From: Candidatus Peribacteria bacterium RIFCSPHIGHO2_01_FULL_51_35
GTDB lineage: Bacteria; Patescibacteriota; Gracilibacteria; Peribacterales; Peribacteraceae
Reading direction: 5' to 3'
DNA: 64,000 nt
Assembly: GCA_001787535.1 (NCBI GenBank)
Contig: MFXP01000004.1
Span: 1 to 64,000 of the forward strand
Position numbers and translations under genes: made by a program. Of the stretch, positions 57,341 to 64,000 are shown one piece after another. Under the pieces are notes generated by a model. It did no database searches, was not told where the DNA came from, and saw nothing but the letters and a program-made list of their open reading frames with translations. Positions within the stretch are counted from its first letter, which is position 1. Each line of letters starts with the position of its first letter.

Positions 57341-58210
57341 CTACTCGCGAATGCAGAGAATATTCGCCATCTTGTGCTGCACGCACATCATCACCGCCAT
57401 TTCAGCGTTCGCCATCCGCGTGATGGCGCCGGTCGCGTCATCAATGAAGGAGAATACGAAGCCTGTCTGCTCGAGCGATTGGAAAAGCTGAATCGGATCA
57501 GTTCCCACCTTTCGGAGTATCGCCGGCCAACATTCCACAATGAATTTTACGCCTTGGTTCTCGTTCAGGATGCGCTTCATGCCGCGGATACCAGATTCTT
57601 CCGCTCCTTCTATATCCATTTTGATCATATCCACGGTGGTTCCGGTTGGAAAATAATCGTCCAATGCCACACAACCAATCGTCACCTGTTTGCGGCTGTT
57701 GGATACGTGGTAAATCCGGTGGTCGGCGGTGTTGAAGCCCGACTGGTACAGCGTGCAGGTGCCTGTCTTGTCCGACACCGCCTTCTCAACAATAGTCACA
57801 TTACGATAGCCATTCTGTTCGATGTTCTTACGCAGAAGCGTGCAATTGTCCGCACCAGGTTCGAACGCGTACACCTTCCCCGTTGGGCCCACCTGACGCG
57901 CAGCCATCAGTGAGAAGAGCCCGATATTGGCACCGACGTCTACGAATGTCATCCCGGGCTTAAGCACGCTCTTGCAGTACGCCATACTTGCCGCCTCGTA
58001 TTCGCCAGTCGATTCCAGTTCGAACGACACGCCGAAATCAACCGGATCCACTGATACGGTGTGACCGTCCCACTGCACGGTCGGTTTGAGATACCATGAC
58101 ATCATCTTCACACCTACGTAACGCAGCGGCCCGACGTGTTCCAATATCTGGCGCATTGCGGGCGCCAGCGTCCTGCGCAGCTTTATGAAGACCGTGGTTC
58201 CCTTCTGCAT
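57341..58210 (-). CDS. FkbM-family methyltransferase
   Basis: A 289-aa SAM-dependent enzyme with the FkbM core: GMTFVDVGANIGLFSLMAAR (SAM loop, about 96), GKVYAFEPGADNCTLLRKNI, and VDMIKMDIEGAEESGIRGM near the active site. FkbM enzymes O-methylate polyketides and sugars; in a glycan cluster a sugar is likely. TTATCT lies 7 nt before the ATG at 58210, which is preferred to the track start six codons upstream. Confidence 0.92.
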   Translation of the reverse strand: MQKGTTVFIKLRRTLAPAMRQILEHVGPLRYVGVKMMSWYLKPTVQWDGHTVSVDPVDFGVSFELESTGEYEAASMAYCKSVLKPGMTFVDVGANIGLFSLMAARQVGPTGKVYAFEPGADNCTLLRKNIEQNGYRNVTIVEKAVSDKTGTCTLYQSGFNTADHRIYHVSNSRKQVTIGCVALDDYFPTGTTVDMIKMDIEGAEESGIRGMKRILNENQGVKFIVECWPAILRKVGTDPIQLFQSLEQTGFVFSFIDDATGAITRMANAEMAVMMCVQHKMANILCIRE

Positions 58211-58272
58211 AGAAAAAAGATAACGCACAAGAGTTTATGGGAAGCTCTCAGACAAGTCCACGCTTTCCTTTA

Positions 58273-59655
58273 TCAAGAGCAATCCTTAGGCGGTGGGACG
58301 ATGATGTGACCCGTGAGAGTCCCTCCCTTAGGATCATTGGGAGTTTTCTCACGGATGAGCGTGAAACAGCGTTGTTTCTCATCCGGTGTTACGAGAGCTG
58401 CAGGAATTCTAGTGGAGAGCGTTACATTTGTGAGGAAAACCCAATGAGGATTTTTAGGAAGGTGAATGAATACCGGTGCACTTTGGATAATGAGATTCGT
58501 GTCTGCAAAATGTTCTTGGATGTACGTGGCTGTGTTTTGAGCTGTGAGACTGGCGCTAGAACCACGATGATCCCATTGCCACCATGCTTGTACCAGTACT
58601 ATGGCGCCGAGTACGACAATACTCATGTTCTTGCCAAAAAGAATGCGAGCTCCTGTGGGAACAAATGGCAGCAGCAAAATATGTGCTGCAAGCAGGAGTC
58701 GATACCATCCCGAGCGCGTGAAGCAGTAGGCAGTGAAAAGAATGATGACAGTCATGATGGTAATGGACAGCGCGTTTGGCATGGAGCGACGGAGCTTGAT
58801 GAATCCCACAATTCCTAAGATAAGCACTACGTCGTAGGCAAGAAATGGAAGACGTAGAAGAAATTCCGGTTGTGTCCAAAGAACATGTTTTGCGAGAAGG
58901 ATGTCATCCGTTCCTACGATCCACGCATAGATCTCCACGAAAAAACGCATATCCATTGCGCCGAGCACCGGAGAAAATATGGCAAATGTTAGGAGAGTGG
59001 TGAATCCAGCCACAGTAAGAGAGAGCACTTCAGGATATTTTCTTTGTAGAAGTGCCCAAATCCATGCGATTCCCATGCCACCCAAAAGGAATGCATAAGG
59101 CAATTTAGTGACGAAAGCAGCGCCAACAAATGCGCCACAGGCAATGCTCTGCCAAAGCGACAATCGTTTTTGCGTTAGTAAAAGAAGAGCGATCAGTGCA
59201 AAAAACATTCCCGGCACTTCTCCTATGACAACTTTGCCGGTGTTGACGAATGCCGAGAGCGAAACGAGCAATGCCGTGGCAAAACATGCGGAAGAACGAC
59301 CTGCAATTTTCTTTGTGAAAAAATAAAATACTATTGTGGTGCCGCAGAGATAGAGCACCATGGGAATCCGAGCGGCGACAATGCTCGGCCCCAATATCTT
59401 CATAAAAAACGCAGAGGGATAAATCAGCATGGGTCCCACCTGGAGGATTGGATACAGCCATGGGCGACCGAGGATCGGCAGGGTGTAACCATTTCCTGTG
59501 GCATATTCGCGGGCAACGATCATGAAAAGGCTGTCATCGTTCCAAGCAGCGGGGAATGTGCCGAGTTCGCGCACAAAGAAAAATAATGCCGCACTTGCAA
59601 TGATGCATTCGGGAAGGATATTCCATACTCGTCGAAAGAGTTCCTTTTGCTTCAT
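58273..59655 (-). CDS. GT39/PMT-like membrane glycosyltransferase
   Basis: A 460-aa protein with about eleven TM helices. The first loop carries FPAAWNDDSLFMIVAREYA, the acidic motif of GT-C mannosyltransferase-like enzymes, and the next loop GNGYTLPILGRPWLYPILQ. A soluble tail of about 90 residues follows the last helix. It probably transfers a polyprenyl-linked sugar on the outer face. The ATG at 59655 has TACCAT 6 nt upstream; the track start at 59739 lies in a region with a different relic. Confidence 0.85.
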   Translation of the reverse strand: MKQKELFRRVWNILPECIIASAALFFFVRELGTFPAAWNDDSLFMIVAREYATGNGYTLPILGRPWLYPILQVGPMLIYPSAFFMKILGPSIVAARIPMVLYLCGTTIVFYFFTKKIAGRSSACFATALLVSLSAFVNTGKVVIGEVPGMFFALIALLLLTQKRLSLWQSIACGAFVGAAFVTKLPYAFLLGGMGIAWIWALLQRKYPEVLSLTVAGFTTLLTFAIFSPVLGAMDMRFFVEIYAWIVGTDDILLAKHVLWTQPEFLLRLPFLAYDVVLILGIVGFIKLRRSMPNALSITIMTVIILFTAYCFTRSGWYRLLLAAHILLLPFVPTGARILFGKNMSIVVLGAIVLVQAWWQWDHRGSSASLTAQNTATYIQEHFADTNLIIQSAPVFIHLPKNPHWVFLTNVTLSTRIPAALVTPDEKQRCFTLIREKTPNDPKGGTLTGHIIVPPPKDCS

Positions 59656-59661
59656 GGATAC

Positions 59662-59667
59662 ATGGTA
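59662..59667 (-). promoter_or_regulatory. -10 element of the PMT-like gene
   Basis: TACCAT on the minus strand ends 6 nt before the ATG at 59655. Confidence 0.5.
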
Positions 59668-59731
59668 GCAGTGAACAGGTAGGACAGCTTGTCGCCTCTC
59701 TACGAGGCGATCTTTTGTGCAAATATCTGAT

Positions 59732-59913
59732 TTATGCATTTTGTCGCTGTTCGCTTAATTTTTTCGAAAGATCGCGGTACTTCGCCATTAATCCTTGTTC
59801 CTTCGTATGACATTCGCGCACTTCGTAGCCTCCGCGCTGCAGATCGCGCTTCACATTCCAGTGCGCGGAGTGTTCTGATCATGATAACCAAAAGCGATGA
59901 GAATCTTGCTCAT
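59732..59913 (-). pseudogene. Frameshifted N-terminal relic of a GT4 glycosyltransferase
   Basis: From the ATG at 59913 the frame reads MSKILIAFGYHDQN; a one-base shift then gives HWNVKRDLQRGGYEV and KEQGLMAKYRDLSKKLSEQR before a stop. This parallels the start of the GT4 at 23453 (TIVAFGNFDLEGG, GLERHGYVVEF, EKPGLFAKYRDLLRQW), spaced correctly. A TACAAT hexamer lies 8 nt before the ATG, so the promoter survives. It is a decayed and truncated copy. The two track ORFs here (59700-59891 and 59734-59919) are other frames of it. Confidence 0.6.
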
Positions 59914-60020
59914 GAGTGACTATTGTACCCCAAAACCACAACCCTCCTTCGCCAAGGTTTCGGAGGGCAGGCGGGGGAGGGTACTTTCCAAGCGTGAAGC
60001 GACTGAGAAGAAAATTAAGG

Positions 60021-60026
60021 TATCAT
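60021..60026 (+). promoter_or_regulatory. -10 element before a GTG-started GT4 gene
   Basis: TATCAT ends 6 nt before the GTG at 60033; supports the GTG over the track start at 59916. Confidence 0.55.
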
Positions 60027-60032
60027 AGGCAC

Positions 60033-61193
60033 GTGCGCATCACCTACGTCACCCATACCCGCTTTCCCGTCCAAAAAGCCCATGGAAAGCAAATTGCAGA
60101 TGTCTGTGCGGCGCTGGCTGCCATCGGACATACTGTGACGTTGCTCTGTCCGACAGTCTCGAATTCCATCAAGCTCTCCTGGAACCGTTACTACGATCTC
60201 CCGGAGTCGTTCAAGGTGAAAACATTGGGACACAAAGATGCGACGCGGCAGTGGTGGGTTCCGGGGGTGTTCCATTTCCGCATCAACATGCGGCGGTACC
60301 AGAAAGCGCTCAAAACTTTTTTTGAGACGCACAAAACGGATCTCATCTATGTCCGCTCTCCTCAATTGCTGCCCGTCCTGCTCCGTGCAAAGGCGGATGT
60401 CATTTTGGAATTGCATTCCTTGCCGCGGCTCAGAAAGAAAAAGTTTGCAGCCCTTTGCAACAAGTGTGTTCGCATTGTGTGTCTGACAACCGCCATGGAG
60501 CGCGAACTCCTGTATTTGGGCGTAAAGCCCAAGAAAGTAATCGTGGAGCCGGATGCTGCGAACCTGGAGCGCTTCGCAAAGTCCGTATCGGTGAAGGTTG
60601 CGAAGAAAAGGACAAAAGTATTCCCGCTTGATCGTCCCGTCATCGGCTATTTCGGATCGTTCTACACGCAGAACAACATCGAGAAAGGAGTGAGTGTTCT
60701 CATCGAGGCCATCCTGCGCCTCAGACGAAAGAAAGTGCGTGTGTATGCGGGCATTGGCGGAGGGTGGGGCAAGGAAATCAATGAGTTCCAGAAGAAAGTG
60801 CGAGCGAAAAATTTGGAAGAAGATGTGCGGCTCTTGGGACACCTTCCTCCAGCGCAAATTCCCGAATACATGCTGGCGTGCGATGTGCTGGTGTATCCCG
60901 CACCGGCATCCAAGCATCCGTACTTCCAACGCGATACGTCTCCGCTCAAGCTCTTCGAGTATCTTGCCGCGGGACGACCCATCGTATGTGCGGATCTTCC
61001 GCCGCTGCGGGATATCGTCTCCAAAGAGACCGTGTACTTTGCGACCCCCGGGGATCCGAACTCCTTTGCGCACTGGATAGAGTATGTGCTTGAACATCCG
61101 GACGAAGCGGCGGTAAAAGTGAAAAAGGGGCTTGCTGCCGTGGCGTACTACAGTTGGGAAAAGCGCATGCGGCGAATTTTGAAGGGACTTTAA
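60033..61193 (+). CDS. Glycosyltransferase, GT4 family
   Basis: A 386-aa GT-B enzyme. RITYVTHTRFPVQKAHGKQI gives the first strand and glycine-poor loop, VIGYFGSFYTQNNIEKGV the donor domain, and DTSPLKLFEYLAAGRPIV the EX7E region (DxSPLKxFEY, as in mannosyl/capsular GTs). The GTG start at 60033 fits both the fold and the TATCAT 6 nt upstream; the 39 residues added by the track start translate intergenic DNA. A cupin-aminotransferase-GT2 operon follows. Confidence 0.9.
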   Translation: MRITYVTHTRFPVQKAHGKQIADVCAALAAIGHTVTLLCPTVSNSIKLSWNRYYDLPESFKVKTLGHKDATRQWWVPGVFHFRINMRRYQKALKTFFETHKTDLIYVRSPQLLPVLLRAKADVILELHSLPRLRKKKFAALCNKCVRIVCLTTAMERELLYLGVKPKKVIVEPDAANLERFAKSVSVKVAKKRTKVFPLDRPVIGYFGSFYTQNNIEKGVSVLIEAILRLRRKKVRVYAGIGGGWGKEINEFQKKVRAKNLEEDVRLLGHLPPAQIPEYMLACDVLVYPAPASKHPYFQRDTSPLKLFEYLAAGRPIVCADLPPLRDIVSKETVYFATPGDPNSFAHWIEYVLEHPDEAAVKVKKGLAAVAYYSWEKRMRRILKGL

Positions 61194-61220
61194 GCATTAG
61201 CGCCTTTGGAGCCGGAATGT

Positions 61221-61226
61221 TAAACT
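61221..61226 (+). promoter_or_regulatory. -10 element of the cupin-aminotransferase operon
   Basis: TAAACT ends 7 nt before the ATG at 61234. Confidence 0.5.
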
Positions 61227-61233
61227 TTGCTCT

Positions 61234-61650
61234 ATGGAAAGCGTGAAAACCATCAAGAAAGGCGATGCCATCTATGCCCTCTTCATCTCGAAGAATCTGT
61301 CTCCGGAAGGCGGCATCAAATTTTTAACAGATCATGCATCTCCGTTTCAATTGGGCTTGATGGAGCGCCCCGCGGGTCACAAAGTGAAGCCGCATCAGCA
61401 TCCGCCGCAAACGTTTGATGTTCAGCGTTTTAGTGAATTTCTCTATGTAGAGAGAGGGAAGATAAAAGCAACGGTGTTTGATGAGGAATGGAATGTTCTT
61501 GCAGAGCAAGAGTTGGGAGCCGGAGATTTTTTGCTGTTCCTCCGCGGAGGACACGGCATCGATGTGTTGGAACCGAGCCGCATGATAGAAGTAAAGCAAG
61601 GACCGTTCCCCGGTGATAAGGCAGCCAAGACTTTCCGTGCCATACCATGA
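61234..61650 (+). CDS. Cupin-fold protein
   Basis: A 138-aa single-domain beta-barrel. The first cupin motif is GHKVKPHQHPPQ with two candidate metal His residues; the second is weaker, GDFLLFLRGGHGIDV. It lacks the catalytic residues of RmlC-type epimerases that I would expect, so a sugar isomerase role (as in FdtA/WxcM-type proteins) is possible but unproven. Its stop overlaps the start of the aminotransferase (ATGA), so both probably act on the same nucleotide sugar. Confidence 0.78.
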   Translation: MESVKTIKKGDAIYALFISKNLSPEGGIKFLTDHASPFQLGLMERPAGHKVKPHQHPPQTFDVQRFSEFLYVERGKIKATVFDEEWNVLAEQELGAGDFLLFLRGGHGIDVLEPSRMIEVKQGPFPGDKAAKTFRAIP

Positions 61651-62768
61651 CCTCTCCTCTCAAAGTTCCGGTCAACGAGCCCGTCCTCACGAAAGAGGCG
61701 AAGCAGTATGTTGCCGAGGCCATGGAGTCGGGCTGGATCAGCTCTGCGGGGAAATACATCGAGCAGTTCGAAGCGGAGTTCGCGGCATTCCTTGGTGTGA
61801 AACATGCCGTCACCACCACAAGCGGCACCACGGCCATCCACTTGGCGCTTGCGACGCTGAACATCGGACCCGGCGACGAAGTGATCGTTCCGGATTTTAC
61901 AATGATGGGGAGCATCCTTCCTGTGCTCTACTGCGGAGCCACGCCGATCTTTGTGGATGCCAAGCCGGAGACGTTCAATATCGATCCCTCGCTCATCGAG
62001 AAGAAGATCACAAAGAAGACGAAGGCCATCATGCCCGTCCATCTGTACGGCCAGAGCGCAGACATGGATCCCATCCTCGCAATCGCCAAGAAGCATAATC
62101 TTTATGTTGTCGAAGACGCAGCGGAGGCACATGGTGCGACGTACAAAGGCTGCCTCTGCGGTTCGATGGGAGACATCGGGTGTTTCAGCTTCTACGCAAA
62201 CAAGATCATTACGACAGGGGAGGGAGGCATGCTCGTGACGAATGATGATCAATTGGTAGCGCGTGCGCGGACACTCAAAGACTTGGCGCACAGTCCCCAA
62301 AAGCGTTTTTGGCACGAAGAGATGGGTTTCAACTATCGCATGACGAATCTGCAGGCGGCTGTCGGACTGGGGCAACTCAAGCACATCGATGAATTTATTA
62401 AGCATAAACAATGGATGGCCGATCGCTATCGCGAGGGGCTCAAAGGCATCAAAGGGCTTCGCCTGCCGGCAGTGAAGAAAGATTCTCTGAATGTGTACTG
62501 GATGTACGGTGTGCTTGTGGAAGAGTCTTTTCCAATGGCAAAAGACGAACTCCGAGCGGCGCTCAGAGAAAAAGGAGTGGATACACGTGATTTCTTCTAT
62601 TCCTCTGCATCGCAGCCACTGTTTAAAGATCTTCCTTCTGCAAAAGAATCATTTCCTGTCAGTAAGATGCTCAGTGAGCGTGGGTTTTACCTGCCTTCGG
62701 GACTTGCTCTTACAGAGGAACAAGTCGACTATGTCTGCTCCGCACTTCGTGAAATCGCCTCAATATAA
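61647..62768 (+). CDS. DegT/DnrJ/EryC1/StrS sugar aminotransferase
   Basis: A 373-aa PLP enzyme that transaminates keto-sugars on nucleotide carriers. SGTTAIHLAL (about 59) binds PLP phosphate, VVEDAAEAHGA contains the PLP-pyridine Asp (about 157), and FYANKIITTGEGG carries the Schiff-base Lys (about 186). It is coupled to the cupin upstream and overlaps the GT2 downstream by 38 nt. A 4-keto-6-deoxy sugar made by RmlB is a plausible substrate. Confidence 0.95.
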   Translation: MTSPLKVPVNEPVLTKEAKQYVAEAMESGWISSAGKYIEQFEAEFAAFLGVKHAVTTTSGTTAIHLALATLNIGPGDEVIVPDFTMMGSILPVLYCGATPIFVDAKPETFNIDPSLIEKKITKKTKAIMPVHLYGQSADMDPILAIAKKHNLYVVEDAAEAHGATYKGCLCGSMGDIGCFSFYANKIITTGEGGMLVTNDDQLVARARTLKDLAHSPQKRFWHEEMGFNYRMTNLQAAVGLGQLKHIDEFIKHKQWMADRYREGLKGIKGLRLPAVKKDSLNVYWMYGVLVEESFPMAKDELRAALREKGVDTRDFFYSSASQPLFKDLPSAKESFPVSKMLSERGFYLPSGLALTEEQVDYVCSALREIASI

Positions 62769-63519
62769 AACCGGCTTCGTTTCTATCATCCTTCCGACAT
62801 ACAACGAGGCGGGAAATATCATCGCGCTTGCGGAAGAGCTGGACAGCCATGTGAAATTTCCAAAGGAAATCATTGTGGTTGATGACGATTCTCCGGATGG
62901 CACGTCCCGCCTTGTCCAAGAATGCATCGCAGGCGGAGCCATCCCTGGGCTTCGTCTGGAAACGCGCACGGCGGATCGTGGGCTTAGAAAGAGCATTGAA
63001 CGAGGGATTGAAATTGCGCAGGGCGACATCATCTGTTGGATGGACTGTGATTTTTCACATCCTCCGGAAGATATGGCATTGCTTGTTCAGGAGGTTTTGA
63101 ACGGTGCGGATATTGTGATTGCATCACGGTATATGAAAGGGGGGGTGTATAAAAAAGGGCTTGGCTGGTTTGATGCGGATGAATCCGCATTTGCCGTGCT
63201 CCTCAGTCGCATTATCAACTGGATTATTCATGTTGTTCTCGATCCTCGGATTCACGATTATACGAGTGGCTTCGTCGCATTCCGTCGCAGTGTGCTTGAA
63301 TCCCTTCTGCCGCTTCGGGGCGATTATGGCGAATACTTTGTGGAGTTGATCTATTGTGCCGTGAAAACTCGCAATATTTCCATCATTGAGTTGCCGTTCA
63401 CCTCACCCCCTCGGCGCTCCGGACAATCCAAGACAGGTACGACCTTCCGAGCGCTCTTCTGGCGAGGGCTGCCTTATGCCCGCTTGATTCCCAAACTGCG
63501 GGCGATGAAAAATAATTGA
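62731..63519 (+). CDS. GT2 polyprenyl-phosphate sugar synthase-like (DPM1 type)
   Basis: A 262-aa GT-A enzyme: SIILPTYNEAGNIIALAEEL, VVDDDSPDGTSRLVQE, DCDFSHPPEDM with the metal site, and SRYMKGGVYK, all DPM1-like. HDYTSGFVAFRRSVLE is the acceptor region; the C-terminus lacks a membrane domain. The ATG at 62731 lies inside the aminotransferase 3' end, so the pair is translationally coupled. It probably makes polyprenyl-phosphate-linked amino sugar or mannose. Confidence 0.9.
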   Translation: MSAPHFVKSPQYKTGFVSIILPTYNEAGNIIALAEELDSHVKFPKEIIVVDDDSPDGTSRLVQECIAGGAIPGLRLETRTADRGLRKSIERGIEIAQGDIICWMDCDFSHPPEDMALLVQEVLNGADIVIASRYMKGGVYKKGLGWFDADESAFAVLLSRIINWIIHVVLDPRIHDYTSGFVAFRRSVLESLLPLRGDYGEYFVELIYCAVKTRNISIIELPFTSPPRRSGQSKTGTTFRALFWRGLPYARLIPKLRAMKNN

Positions 63520-63582
63520 TCCTGTACCACATGTCTGTCCTCATAAAATTGATTTTCGGAAGAAATCGAACAGAATAAAAAA

Positions 63583-63622
63583 ATAGCGAAGCTACCGGCG
63601 GTCGCGACCGCCGTGGCGAAGC
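63583..63622. repeat. GTGGCG-type palindrome, second copy
   Basis: GCGAAGCTACCGGCGGTCGC and GACCGCCGTGGCGAAGC pair around TCGCGA. The layout matches the palindrome next to tRNA-Ser at 25586 (GGCGGAGCCACGG...CCGTGGCGGAG). It lies between convergent genes; the rest of the 63520-63650 gap shows nothing else. Confidence 0.5.
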
Positions 63623-63650
63623 AAGGGGGAGCACCATTACATCATCCCCG

Positions 63651-64000
63651 CTACGGAAGATTGTGCGCGATTAGCCAAGCCTTGAATTCGCGTGCAATAA
63701 TGTCATGGCCTTCCTGGCTCAGGTGACCGTCTCCCTCCAGGTACGGTTTTTTGCCATCTAGAAGAGCTTGGCGGAGAACCGGCGTTGCATTAAAGACAAG
63801 GATACCATGCTGCTCTGCGAGTTCTGCGATTCTCTTCTGGGAAAAATCCAGATCGATCTTCTTTCCTTGGAGGACAGGATATTTTTCGATAAGTTCCGGC
63901 GTCGTGCGGAGATCCATTTCTAGTAGAGAAGGGATGATGCCGAGGACAAGCATACCTTTGTCCACCTCTTTCTTCATTGCGACGAGCAATTTTTCATTCA
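63651..64000 (-). CDS. SGNH/GDSL-type hydrolase, C-terminal part (cut by window end)
   Basis: The last 116 residues of a larger protein. DGHLSQEGHDIIAREFKAWL carries the catalytic Asp-x-x-His (block V) of SGNH hydrolases, which act as esterases or acetyl-hydrolases. The frame stays open to base 64000 (reading NEK before the track start), so the N-terminal GDS motif lies outside the window. In this cluster a glycan O-deacetylase or acyltransferase partner is plausible. Confidence 0.75.
   Translation of the reverse strand, partial: NEKLLVAMKKEVDKGMLVLGIIPSLLEMDLRTTPELIEKYPVLQGKKIDLDFSQKRIAELAEQHGILVFNATPVLRQALLDGKKPYLEGDGHLSQEGHDIIAREFKAWLIAHNLP

Noticed and set aside
59734-59919. 61-aa plus-strand and 63-aa minus-strand ORFs as small genes
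   Set aside because: A different minus-strand frame, with one shift, matches a GT4 N-terminus, so these ORFs are by-products of the relic.
60015-61097. 360-aa minus-strand ORF
   Set aside because: It is a shadow of the GT4 gene at 60033, without family motifs. The same applies to 61443-62411 and 51212-52282.

Overview
The window is bacterial, about half G+C, uses TGA as an ordinary stop (rpsF and rpsR both end in it), and is dense with genes that overlap or lie a few bases apart. A 16S gene with a roughly 200-nt insertion in its V2 (h10) helix, short ribosomal protein genes, many small orphan proteins, sparse biosynthesis and a very large glycosyltransferase repertoire suggest a Patescibacteria/CPR-type organism (Peribacteria-like would fit). 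This is inference; no marker in the window settles it. Most first genes of transcription units carry a -10-like hexamer 6 to 8 nt before the start codon, with no Shine-Dalgarno sequence, so many mRNAs appear to be leaderless.

Layout. 1-1040 (minus): 5' part of the 16S rRNA gene, its roughly 500-nt leader and promoter; the element inserted in 16S occurs again inside that leader. 1.3-33.3 kb: mostly housekeeping genes. These are rpsF-rpsR, a YebC regulator, a bifunctional class A PBP with an Ig-like tail, a VirB2-like small membrane protein, FtsX, RecO, VanW, an RNase H-like protein, a redox-disulfide/IscA-like fusion, CtpA, Ndk, DM13 and M16 proteins, rpmH (absent from the ORF track in its correct form), a cobalamin adenosyltransferase, PheT, rpmB, an M50 protease, SufU and SufS, tRNA-Ser(GGA) and tRNA-Thr(GGT). 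A protein joining an APH-type kinase to a GGQ peptidyl-tRNA hydrolase domain is at 26.3-27.7 kb.

22.8-25.6 kb and 33.3-64 kb form a surface-glycan region. It has about seven GT4 and several GT2 glycosyltransferases, polyprenyl-phosphate-sugar synthase-like GT2s, two GtrA proteins, DUF2304, at least five polytopic GT-C-type membrane enzymes, RmlA and RmlB (no RmlC or RmlD seen), a UGM-like flavoprotein, TylF and FkbM methyltransferases, a NodU/CmcH carbamoyltransferase, a cupin, a DegT aminotransferase and an SGNH hydrolase cut by the window end. The likely logic is that GT2 enzymes load sugars on polyprenyl phosphate, GtrA-like proteins help present them, and GT-C enzymes use them outside, while GT4 enzymes and modifying enzymes build and decorate the glycan. 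Three short relics of glycan genes lie between intact genes.

Intergenic DNA is unusually structured. I see a 213-nt two-copy element whose stems change by compensatory substitution, seven short palindromes with constant GTAGAG/CTCTAC ends and variable self-complementary cores, two double-hairpin elements framed by AGGAGC/GCTCCT, and many long hairpins made by local reuse of a short word. Similar word reiteration also occurs inside several coding genes.
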